Shown here: piece by piece, positions 25,201 to 33,419 of the stretch
Position numbering within the stretch: position 1 is the stretch's first letter
Layout of the letters: each line of letters begins with the position of its first letter
NCBI GenBank assembly: GCA_025765615.1
Contig: JAIVFJ010000408.1
Location: forward strand, 1-45,883
Length of the DNA: 45,883 nt
Direction of reading: 5' to 3'
Source: Zopfochytrium polystomum
Lineage: Eukaryota > Chytridiomycota > Chytridiomycetes > Chytridiales > Chytridiaceae
Made by a program: the position numbers and the translations under genes
Notes under the pieces: generated by a model
Databases searched by the model: none
Seen by the model: only the letters and a program-made list of their open reading frames with translations
What the model was told of the DNA's origin: nothing

Positions 25201-25427
25201 TAAACGGGCGTCAGCTCTTACTTTACTATGATTCAGAACATCACATTGTACTTCTCATATGAAAATTACAAAGAGGAATCAATTCCGGTCATTCTCTAAT
25301 TTATATAATTTTTTCCACTATGTAGACTTAAATTTTAATCATGTAACGAAGAATTGCCACTTATTAGCACAATTAGAATCATTATCTTTGTGATAATGAG
25401 AGCTATTTGGCTCCTTGGTTACAAACA
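25201..25427. other. AT-rich spacer
   Basis: No feature seen between the Tc1 remnant and the next LTR apart from the AAACA target duplication at 25423-25427. Confidence 0.4.
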
Positions 25428-25742
25428 TGTTATGAATCACCCTCTGGAAACCTCTAGAACCTTCTAGAACATTCATGCAGCCTTGTGGAACTTTCTGGAA
25501 CTTCTTTGCTTTCCTGACTTGTCTTGTTGTTGTCATTGGTATCATTGGTATCATTAGTATCATTGTATTACTAATTACTCTTTCTGGAACTTTCTTTGAG
25601 TCTTGACAAGGAACACTCTCAAAATGCATAAAAGGGGGATGGGGGACCTGTCCCATCCCTCAAGTGAATTATTGTTTCCAATACAATCATCACTCCTCTC
25701 AGTTCCTCGTATGCCTTGTCCTGTCGTGCCCTCTTCCTGACA
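25428..25742 (+). mobile_element. Solo LTR 3 of the Ty3/gypsy family (TSD AAACA)
   Basis: A 315-bp LTR in forward orientation, TGTTATGAATC to TTCCTGACA, flanked by AAACA at 25423-25427 and 25743-25747. Its TATA region reads GCATAAAAGG, a change from GTATAAAAGG in the array LTRs. The GAA/TTC pentamer array is partly eroded. Confidence 0.92.
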
Positions 25743-25747
25743 AAACA

Positions 25748-26269
25748 GGTCAAGTTTATATGTGTACGTAATCATGTATATGCTTCTTATCTCTGTTCTT
25801 TTCTTCCTTGTCAGTTTTGCCTTGTGTTGAAGTTGCAGTGTAGAAGGCGATGTCGTGAGTGCAGGTAGTGTTGCAAGAAGGTGGAAGGGTTGAGGAACTG
25901 AGGCTTGAATCGAGAACTTGTACAAGAGAGTGAGCGTAGCAAGTGACCAAGGGCAAGTGGGTAAAGAGAGCGTGTTTTAGACAGGGACTGGCAACTTGGA
26001 GTGAGAGTGCGCTTTTTTTCAATAAGAAAACTATGCCCAATTTATACTCCTGCAGGGAGGTTGACCAGTTTTCCTGTTTTGCCTATCTGAACAAGTTGCA
26101 AACTGCTTCAGACAGGACTTTGCTCTGGGGAGGTGTTGTAAACCCCTTCCCACAGAGGGAGGGTGATTTGAAATATTCAGAACATTTCAAATCAACCAAG
26201 CTCTGTGTGGAGCCTTGTGTGCAAGCAACTGGTCTCCCCACAGAGAGGGAAAATGATTTGAAATCTTCA
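25748..26269. other. Non-coding spacer with small palindromes
   Basis: Two related blocks carry the palindrome GATTTGAAAT...ATTTCAAATC, near 26166-26194 and 26251-26281. The long plus-strand frame over 25943-26527 is built from repeats and is not a gene. Confidence 0.4.
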
Positions 26270-26932
26270 GGAGCATTTCAAATCAACCAAGGTCTGTCCA
26301 GAGGTCTGTGTGCAGTGACCAGTCTTCCCCTAATCAGCCAGTGGGTTTCCTGGACAGTGGTCTCTGCACAGCAGACAAAGGGTGTTGCACACAGAGACAA
26401 AAGTCAGCTGACCTGGAAACAGTCTACTCTGAGTGAGCGAGTGGAAGGAGTGAATGAAGTGGAGATGTGTGATTGTGGGTGGTCCTTCTCCCCAACTTGG
26501 AGGGTAAGAGAAAAATCTCCGTTATGAATTATTGATACATGATGTTGATACACACACTGTAATAGTTGCTAGGTAAGCATGACTGGCACAGGGTAAAAAC
26601 CTCTCCCATATTATCTGCTTTGAGCAGAGGAGGAGGAAAACTGTTGACACCAGGTTTCCGCTCCACTTAATACTCGGAGTATTTGTCATCAGCGCAAGCC
26701 AGCACCCAGGTCTGCATTGGCGGTGGCTCGCTCTCCCATGGGCATTGTGAAACGATAACTGACAGTCACAATAGGTTCGGGTCTGTCTTGTGCCTCTTGC
26801 TGCTAACCAGTCAGTTCCGCCTAACACTGGGCTGTGCGAGCTGCCCCGGTTCAACAGTTCTCTGAACCCATTGAGTGTGATTCTAATTGCATTGTCCTTG
26901 CCAGCGAAGCCTTGGAAAGCAAAGCTATTATC
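26270..26932 (+). repeat. Dispersed repeat interrupted by the 410-bp repeat, copy B
   Basis: 26270-26419 and 26830-26932 together match the uninterrupted copy at 13032-13250. The intervening 26420-26829 is copy B of the 410-bp repeat (copy A at 10856-11578). CTGG occurs at both junctions and may be a target duplication. Copy B has the intact GCACC site where solo LTR 1 sits in copy A. Confidence 0.7.
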
Positions 26933-28204
26933 ACAGCCGTCTTCACCTAACTCTTGTCGTTGGGTTCAGATTAGGCCTATCGTGTTATCAAAGTGTATTT
27001 ACGGCTAACCTGTCTTTATTATTGGGCCTGCTTTTACTACTTTCATCTTAACAGGTTCCTTTGCACCAGGGTTTTCTCAAAATATTTTCTTTTTTTGTCG
27101 ACAAACAGAGACTGCCTGACTGCATAGGGATGGGGTGCCTGACAGGCCGTACCCCAAGCCCGCATAATTTATTATTTATTTTCGGCACTTGTACATACAC
27201 GCATAGGGTTGGGGGACTTAGAGCATTTGTGGTGGATGCTCCGAGTCAGGGGGGATGGACTTCCCAGTTTTCTCTCTCTCTGTTTTTGGGCTATTTCTCT
27301 TTTTCCTTTTTCTTCAATCTGATTTCTGTCCTTTGGCACCAATACAGAGTCCTGTCAAATCTATCTGGCTCACGAGGTGAGGGTATTGAGAGATGGTGCA
27401 CAACCAGGTGTGTACATGGTCCCTTAGTGGCTCCTCTGAAGGGGCCGTGGGTGGGGAATGCAGCTGGCCCCACCAGCGACTTTGTGACATTGCCTGCTCT
27501 GTGTTGGAGTGAGGATCCCCAGCGCTTGCCTGCTGTGATGATGGTGGTGGTGGTGGTGATGATGACAGTTTCGTCGTCCCCAACCTTCCTGTCCCTGTGA
27601 TGGTGTTGGTGGACATGCTCTGTGCAGCCCCCGACACCTGAGAGTTAGATCTACAAGCACCTGCCTCAGTCCTATTGCTGTGAGAGTGAGATGTGTGAGT
27701 ATGAGTGCAATGTGATAAAGGCGGTTGGTCAAGTGATCATGCCAATGCAGCCCAGTGGGGTGCGTGTACAATTGCAGGTGTTTGTCCGTGCAAGTTCCCT
27801 GCTGGCGACCTTCCTACCCCTACATAGTGGACTCCCTTCTCTCTGCCCCTCGTCACTGGCGACGACAAGGGCTCCCACAGCACCATCTGCAGGGGCACTA
27901 GGTCGCACCATGTCTGTCCCATCACTATTAACCGCTCCTGTTGCATTTGAGATTAGGCTCCTGAGATAAAAACCCCCATTTCCCTCTTCTCTCTCTTTAT
28001 TCTGCAGTTGTGTTGCACCCTCGGGAGCACCCTTCCGTTTCCCCTCACACCAGCCCACAGCCACGCGAGTAATCGGTGCTCCCACAGCGATCCTTCAGAG
28101 GATTGTCCCTCTGAATGTTCATTCTTTGTGTTTGAGACCACTGTTAGACAGATCAGTAGGGATACTTTGTGGACTAGGCAAGTAGTAGTGTTGAAACACC
28201 CCCT
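26933..28204. other. Intergenic; weak minus-strand ORF at 27314-27616
   Basis: The only frame of possible interest is 27616-27314 on the minus strand (100 residues from a true ATG, Ser/Pro-rich start), with no known motif. The minus frame 27729-28085 is similar in quality. Both may be exon fragments of an unrecognised gene. Confidence is too low for a CDS call. Confidence 0.3.
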
Positions 28205-28512
28205 TGTTATGAATCACCCTCTGGAAACCTCTGGAACCTTCTAGAACATTCCTTCATGGAACCTTCTGGAACCTTCTGGAACCTTCTTTGCTTTCCTGAC
28301 TTGTCTTGTTGTCATTGGTATCATTGGTATCATTGCATTACTAATTGCTCTTTCTGGAACTTTCTTGGAGTCTTGACAAGGAACACTCTCAAAAGGTATA
28401 AAAGGGGGATGGGGGACCTGTCCCATCCCTCAAGTGAATTATTGTTTCCAATACAATCATCACTCCTCTCAGTTCCTTGTCTGCCTTGTCCTGTCCTGCC
28501 CTGTTCCTGACA
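28205..28512 (+). repeat. LTR1 (5' LTR of element 1)
   Basis: 308 bp, TG...CA ends (TGTTATGAATC / TTCCTGACA). U3 has GAA/TTC pentamers in 5-bp register at 28234-28251 (four) and 28259-28286 (six), TATAAAA at 28397-28403, and the predicted transcript start at about 28432. One difference from LTR2 is visible (C/G near 28267). Confidence 0.95.
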
Positions 28513-28525
28513 TCATAATTCACTT
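28397..28525 (+). promoter_or_regulatory. LTR core promoter, predicted RNA 5' end and self-priming site
   Basis: TATAAAA at 28397-28403 is followed 35 bp later by AAGTGAATTAT (28432-28442). Two bases after the LTR end, ATAATTCACTT (28515-28525) is its exact reverse complement. No TGG-initiated tRNA primer-binding site follows the LTR. This is the arrangement known from Tf1 and related self-priming elements, where the folded-back mRNA 5' end primes reverse transcription. Confidence 0.75.
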
Positions 28526-28552
28526 CACCCTCTCCTACTACTCTCTGCCATC

Positions 28553-29476
28553 ATGTCTGGCCCAAACAACACCTTCCCTGATGCAACTGCCTTCCAAGCC
28601 TTGATGGACCAATTACAAGCCCTCTCAAGACAGACACACCAACTTCAAGAACAAGTCCTTCACCAGCAGCACCAGCTTCAACAACAACTTCACCAACAAG
28701 AACATCAAGCTCTTCCCCTGCCTCAAGCCAACCAAGCAAGAGAGCCCAAGGTTCCCAGCCCTGACAAGTTCACTGGGCTGGCCAAAGACCTTAGGAACTT
28801 CATGGCCACTGTGGAGAATGTCATCCTTCTCCAACCTTCAAGATTTCCCAGTGAGCAAGTCAAGGTTCTTTTCACAAGCACCCTCCTGTCTGGTCAAGCT
28901 CAATCATGGTACAGATCTCTCCCAAGCACACCCACCACCCTGCAAGAGCTCTGGGAGGGGCTGGAAGCTACCTTTGGTGACCCCTACGCATCTTGGACAG
29001 CAAGATCCAAGCTCAAGCATATCAAGCAAGGAAAGCAATCTTGTGTGGCCTACACCAACCAATTCAAGCAACTAGCCAGAGACTCTGGATACAATGATGC
29101 AGCTCTGATGGAGCTGTACCATGATGGTCTCCATGAGTCTATCCAGGACATGCTCTCCCAGTCTCTGCACATCCCTGAGACCTTGGAAGAGTACATTCTC
29201 CTTGCCATCAAGATTGACAACAGACTCTACTCCAAGAGGCTGAAGCAAAGACAAGTAGGAACTACATCAAGACCTACCCCAGTTCCTCAAGCTCTCACAG
29301 TTCCTGAACCCATGCAAGTGGATGCAGTTGAGACACTTCCTAAGGGTCCTCTGAGCCAAGAGGAGAAAACAAGGAGGGCCCAGCAGGGACTGTGTTTTTA
29401 CTGTGGCTCCAAGGAGCATGCTGTCAAGGACTGCCCAAGGAAGAAGCACCCAAACTCCCAGGTCCAGGCTCACTGA
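28553..29476 (+). CDS. gag: Element 1 Gag
   Basis: 307 residues from ATG 28553. Gln-rich N-terminus, a retrotransposon Gag core (WYRSLPSTPTTLQELWEGLE, then ATFGDP) and one CCHC zinc knuckle near the C-terminus (CFYCGSKEHAVKDC). It forms the particle and packages element RNA. It ends at TGA 29474, overlapping pol, which lies in the -1 frame. It is nearly identical to the Gag of element 3. Confidence 0.93.
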   Translation: MSGPNNTFPDATAFQALMDQLQALSRQTHQLQEQVLHQQHQLQQQLHQQEHQALPLPQANQAREPKVPSPDKFTGLAKDLRNFMATVENVILLQPSRFPSEQVKVLFTSTLLSGQAQSWYRSLPSTPTTLQELWEGLEATFGDPYASWTARSKLKHIKQGKQSCVAYTNQFKQLARDSGYNDAALMELYHDGLHESIQDMLSQSLHIPETLEEYILLAIKIDNRLYSKRLKQRQVGTTSRPTPVPQALTVPEPMQVDAVETLPKGPLSQEEKTRRAQQGLCFYCGSKEHAVKDCPRKKHPNSQVQAH

Positions 29477-29512
29477 GGGGCAATTCCCTGGACCCTCCTC
29501 CAAGCTGCCCCT
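29449..29512 (+). promoter_or_regulatory. Predicted -1 ribosomal frameshift signal between gag and pol
   Basis: CCCAAAC at 29449-29455 is in the correct C CCA AAC register of the gag frame. After a 5-nt spacer, GGTCCAGG (29461-29468) can pair with CCTGGACC (29487-29494). AGGGGC in the loop (29476-29481) can pair with GCCCCT (29507-29512), forming an H-type pseudoknot. Slippage enters the pol frame exactly. The whole stretch is conserved in element 3 at 37611-37674. Confidence 0.7.
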
Positions 29513-32500
29513 GTTTCATCACCACCACCAGCACCACAAACACCTCAGATTCCAAGCCCCACCAACTCACCATGGATGTCAAGATTCAACTCTCACCCAA
29601 GTCAACCATCACAACCAAGGCCCTTATAGACTCTGGATCATCCTGCAACATCATTGATGCCACCCTTGCCAAGTCTTGTGCCATTCCTACGATCAAGAAA
29701 TCCACACCCCTCAAGGTCCACTTTGCCAATCATGCTCTGTTCAAGGAAATCAGCCATGAAACCAAGCTAAACCTCCACATCCAAGACTTTCCACCATCCA
29801 TGGTCAATCTGGAAGTATTGGATCTTGGCTCACCCACATTCTCTGTCATCCTGGGATTACCATGGCTGCAAGCCCAGAACCCTGCCATTGATTGGGTCAC
29901 TGGTCAAGTCCAAACTCCACCAATCGGAACAGTCACCCAAAACTCAAGTCAAGCCCCCAAGTCTCATGCTCTCAAGCCCTTGATTCAAGATTCACAGCCA
30001 GCCAAGACTCAAGTTCCACAGTTCACAGTTCACAGTCAAGATTCAAGTAGAGCTCATAGAGCTCACAGTCATGGCCATGACTCTTGTTCACAGAACCCAC
30101 AGTCAAAGATTCAAGTACCACAGTTCACAGTCCACATTCAAGATTCAAGTTCCACAGCTCACAGTCTTTGCCAAGAACAGAACTCTCAGTCAAAGATTCA
30201 AGAATCACAGTTCCCAGTCAAGAATTCAAGCCCCACTGCTGAGGAGCACGACAACCTGGACCCATCAGACCTTTTGCTGGCATCCAAGCTACCAAAAGAA
30301 TATCTCCCTTATGCTGATGTGTTTTCCAAGACCAAGGCAGACCTGCTACCAGCTCAGAGGCCTTATGACTGTGAAATCCCACTCAAGGATGAAACTTGCA
30401 GCCCACCTTTCAAGCCACTGTACCACCTCTCTCCACCAGAAGCCAAGGCCCTCCAAGAATACATTGAAGAAATGCTGAACAAGGGATTCATCCAACCTTC
30501 CAAGTCACCAGCTGGAGCTCCCATCTTTTTTGTCAAGAAGAAGGATGGGGGGCTGAGACCCTGCGTGGACTACAGAGATCTCAATGAGATGACAGTCAAG
30601 AACCGCTATCCACTGCCTCTCATCTCTGAATTACTGGACAAACTGAGCCATGCAAGGATATTTTCCAAGATTGACCTCAGAGGTGCCTACAATTTGGTCA
30701 GAATTAAGCCCCAGGATCAATGGAAGACTGCCTTCAGATGCAAATACGGTCACTTTGAGTACTTGGTTATGCCCTTTGGACTTACCAATGCTCCAGCTAT
30801 TTTCCAAGGCATGATGAATGACATCTTCAGGGATATTCTGGACCTTTTTGTCATTGTCTACCTGGATGATATCCTGGTATTTTCATCTGACACTGCAAGC
30901 CATATGGGACATGTCAAGACTGTCTTGGAGAGACTCAGACAGCATCACCTCTATGCAAAGCTGGAGAAGTGTGAATTCCACAAGACCTCCATTGAGTTTT
31001 TGGGGTTCATTGTGTCTGACAAAGGGATCTCCATGGCACCAGACAAGATCCAAACTATTCTTGAATGGAAGGCTCCAAATTCCATCAAGGATGTTCAAAG
31101 CTTCCTTGGGTTTTGCAACTTCTACAGAACCTTCATTGCCAACTATTCTGCCATAGCCAAGCCTCTCACTGATCTCACCAAGAAGACCACCAAGTTTGAA
31201 TGGACCCCAGCAGCAGAGCAAGCCTGGCTAGCTCTTAAGACAGCAACCACAAGTGCACCACTCCTTAAGCATGTGGATCCCTTGCTTCCCTTCACCTTGG
31301 AAACTGATGCCTCAGACTATGCCCTTGGCGCTGTTCTGTCCCAGCCAAGCTCTCAGGACCCCTCTGCTCCTCTGCACCCAGTGGCATATTACTCCAGGAA
31401 GCTGAACAGTGCTGAGTGTAACTACACAGTCCATGACAAGGAGTTGCTTGCAATTGTGGAAGCATTCAAATTCTGGAGACACTACTTGGCTGGTTCTAAA
31501 GGCATCTCTGTCTATTCTGATCACAAGAACCTCACCTTCTTCAGGGCAAGGAGGTTGCTCAAGCAGAGGCATGCCAGGTGGGCTGAACTGCTCTCTGAGT
31601 ATGACTTTAAGCTGTGCTATTCTCCTGGTCACCTTAACACTGTGGCTGATGCCCTGTCAAGAAGAACAGACCTTGCACCTGAAGGGGGAGATGGTTTCAC
31701 CCCACCATCCAAGACACACCTTTCATTGCTTCCTGACAGTGTGTGGGCCCATGCTATTTCCAAGGACCCCAAGCCTCACAAGATTCAAATCAGCCAAGAA
31801 GAGGAAAAACTTGAGATACTCAAGACAAGGCATGATGCAGCAACAGCTGGACACCCAGGAGAGCACAAGACATATGAGCTTGTTTCCAGAGACTTCTACT
31901 GGCCAGGCATGAGGAAGTACATCAAGAACTATGTCAGCAGCTGTGAAACCTGTCAAAGAAACAAATCCAGCAGACACAAGCCCTATGGACTTCTGGAGCC
32001 CCTCCCAATTGCCATCAGCCCTTGGTCATCAATATCCATGGACTTCATTGTGAAACTGCCCCCATCCCATGGATTTGACTCTATCCTTGTTGTCATCTGC
32101 AGAAGGACAAAGTTGGCCCATTTCATCCCCTGCACTGAGAATATAGATGCACAAGGAACAGCAGACCTGTTTTTGCAGCACATATTCAGGCTCCATGGGC
32201 TGCCTCAGTCAATCATCAGTGACAGAGGACCTCAGTTCAGATCTCAATTTTGGAAAGCACTCACAGCAGCCCTTGGAATCAAGTCTCAACTGTCAACTGC
32301 TTATCACCCTCAGACTGATGGACAAACAGAAAGAACAAACCAGACTCTGGAGCAGTATTTGAGGTGCTATGTCAGCTATCAACAGGATGATTGGCCCACC
32401 CTCCTTCCGCTGGCAGAATTTGCTCTCAACAATTCTCTCCACTCAAGCACCCAGCTATCTCCTTTCTTTGCAACCTATGGCTTCAATCCAAGAGGAGATC

Positions 32501-33111
32501 TTCTGGGACAAGAGACCCTATCCAATGTCCAGGCTCCTGCTGCGGCTTCACACTTACATAAGCTTAAGATCATCAACTCCTTCCTGGACTCCACCCTGAA
32601 GCAAGCCCAAGAAGATGCCTCAAGATTTGCCAACACTCACAGAATGGACCATGACCTTGCTGTGGGTCAGCAAGTTTGGCTTCTGAGGAAGAACTTGCAG
32701 ACCAAAAGACCAAGTCCCAAGCTAGACAACCTCAAGTTGGGTCCTTTCAAGATCCTGGAGCAAATCAATCCAGTCACCTTCAAGCTGGATCTCCCTGCAT
32801 CCATGAAGATCCACCCAGTTTTCCATGTCAGCCTTTTAGAGAAGTTTGTGGCCAATTCCATTCCAGGCAGAGTTGTTCCTCCTCCTCCTCCAGTTGAGGT
32901 AGAAGGTGAAGAGGAATTTGAGGTTGAACAAATCTTGGATGCCAAGTGGTTTGGAAGAACACTCAAGTTCCTTGTTAAGTGGAAAGGTTACTCAGATGCT
33001 GACAACACCTGGGAGCCTGAGTCAAACCTCACTCACTGCCAAGACCTTCTGCTCGAGTTCAAGACCAGGTACCCCACCAAGTTGCAGAAGAGGCCTAAAA
33101 GGGGGAGATGA
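29455..33111 (+). CDS. pol: Element 1 Pol: protease, RT, RNase H, integrase, chromodomain
   Basis: One uninterrupted frame, translated after a -1 shift. Domains in order: aspartic protease (ALIDSGSSCNI, 29620s); a Gln/Ser-rich linker; reverse transcriptase with VDYRDLN, MPFGLTNAP and YLDD at 30859-30870; RNase H (LETDASDYALG, KELLAIVEAFKFW); integrase with the H-H-C-C zinc module (GHPGEHKTYE, CETCQRNK) and D-D-E core (SMDFIV, SDRGPQF, QTDGQTERTNQ); and a C-terminal chromodomain (LVKWKGYSDADNTWEP), which usually steers integration to marked chromatin. The order IN after RT and the chromodomain place it in the Ty3/gypsy chromoviruses. No stop or frameshift is seen, so this element could be autonomous. 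Confidence 0.95.
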   Translation, partial: LPGPGSLRGNSLDPPPSCPCFITTTSTTNTSDSKPHQLTMDVKIQLSPKSTITTKALIDSGSSCNIIDATLAKSCAIPTIKKSTPLKVHFANHALFKEISHETKLNLHIQDFPPSMVNLEVLDLGSPTFSVILGLPWLQAQNPAIDWVTGQVQTPPIGTVTQNSSQAPKSHALKPLIQDSQPAKTQVPQFTVHSQDSSRAHRAHSHGHDSCSQNPQSKIQVPQFTVHIQDSSSTAHSLCQEQNSQSKIQESQFPVKNSSPTAEEHDNLDPSDLLLASKLPKEYLPYADVFSKTKADLLPAQRPYDCEIPLKDETCSPPFKPLYHLSPPEAKALQEYIEEMLNKGFIQPSKSPAGAPIFFVKKKDGGLRPCVDYRDLNEMTVKNRYPLPLISELLDKLSHARIFSKIDLRGAYNLVRIKPQDQWKTAFRCKYGHFEYLVMPFGLTNAPAIFQGMMNDIFRDILDLFVIVYLDDILVFSSDTASHMGHVKTVLERLRQHHLYAKLEKCEFHKTSIEFLGFIVSDKGISMAPDKIQTILEWKAPNSIKDVQSFLGFCNFYRTFIANYSAIAKPLTDLTKKTTKFEWTPAAEQAWLALKTATTSAPLLKHVDPLLPFTLETDASDYALGAVLSQPSSQDPSAPLHPVAYYSRKLNSAECNYTVHDKELLAIVEAFKFWRHYLAGSKGISVYSDHKNLTFFRARRLLKQRHARWAELLSEYDFKLCYSPGHLNTVADALSRRTDLAPEGGDGFTPPSKTHLSLLPDSVWAHAISKDPKPHKIQISQEEEKLEILKTRHDAATAGHPGEHKTYELVSRDFYWPGMRKYIKNYVSSCETCQRNKSSRHKPYGLLEPLPIAISPWSSISMDFIVKLPPSHGFDSILVVICRRTKLAHFIPCTENIDAQGTADLFLQHIFRLHGLPQSIISDRGPQFRSQFWKALTAALGIKSQLSTAYHPQTDGQTERTNQTLEQYLRCYVSYQQDDWPTLLPLAEFALNNSLHSSTQLSPFFATYGFNPRGDLLGQETLSNVQAPAAASHLHKLKIINSFLDSTLKQAQEDASRFANTHRMDHDLAVGQQVWLLRKNLQTKRPSPKLDNLKLGPFKILEQINPVTFKLDLPASMKIHPVFHVSLLEKFVANSIPGRVVPPPPPVEVEGEEEFEVEQILDAKWFGRTLKFLVKWKGYSDADNTWEPESNLTHCQDLLLEFKTRYPTKLQKRPKRGR
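33097..33111 (+). promoter_or_regulatory. Polypurine tract before LTR2
   Basis: AAAAGGGGGAGATGA lies directly upstream of LTR2 and overlaps the last codons and stop of pol. It is the expected plus-strand primer site. The same tract precedes LTR3 and LTR4. Confidence 0.8.
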
Positions 33112-33419
33112 TGTTATGAATCACCCTCTGGAAACCTCTGGAACCTTCTAGAACATTCCTTCATGGAACCTTGTGGAACCTTCTGGAACCTTCTTTGCTT
33201 TCCTGACTTGTCTTGTTGTCATTGGTATCATTGGTATCATTGCATTACTAATTGCTCTTTCTGGAACTTTCTTGGAGTCTTGACAAGGAACACTCTCAAA
33301 AGGTATAAAAGGGGGATGGGGGACCTGTCCCATCCCTCAAGTGAATTATTGTTTCCAATACAATCATCACTCCTCTCAGTTCCTTGTCTGCCTTGTCCTG
33401 TCCTGCCCTGTTCCTGACA
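33112..33419 (+). repeat. LTR2 (shared by elements 1 and 2)
   Basis: 308 bp, nearly identical to LTR1. It is both the 3' LTR of element 1 and the 5' LTR of element 2, with no target duplication at its edges. Confidence 0.95.

Noticed and set aside
25943..26527. Plus-strand 194-codon ORF
   Set aside because: Lies across dispersed non-coding repeats with palindromes; composition not protein-like.
28397..28530. Search for a tRNA-type primer-binding site after LTR1
   Set aside because: No TGG start or tRNA 3'-end complement; the self-priming match explains the site better.
30818..31912. Secondary ORFs on both strands inside pol
   Set aside because: Shadows of the intact Pol frame, repeated in the same positions in element 2.
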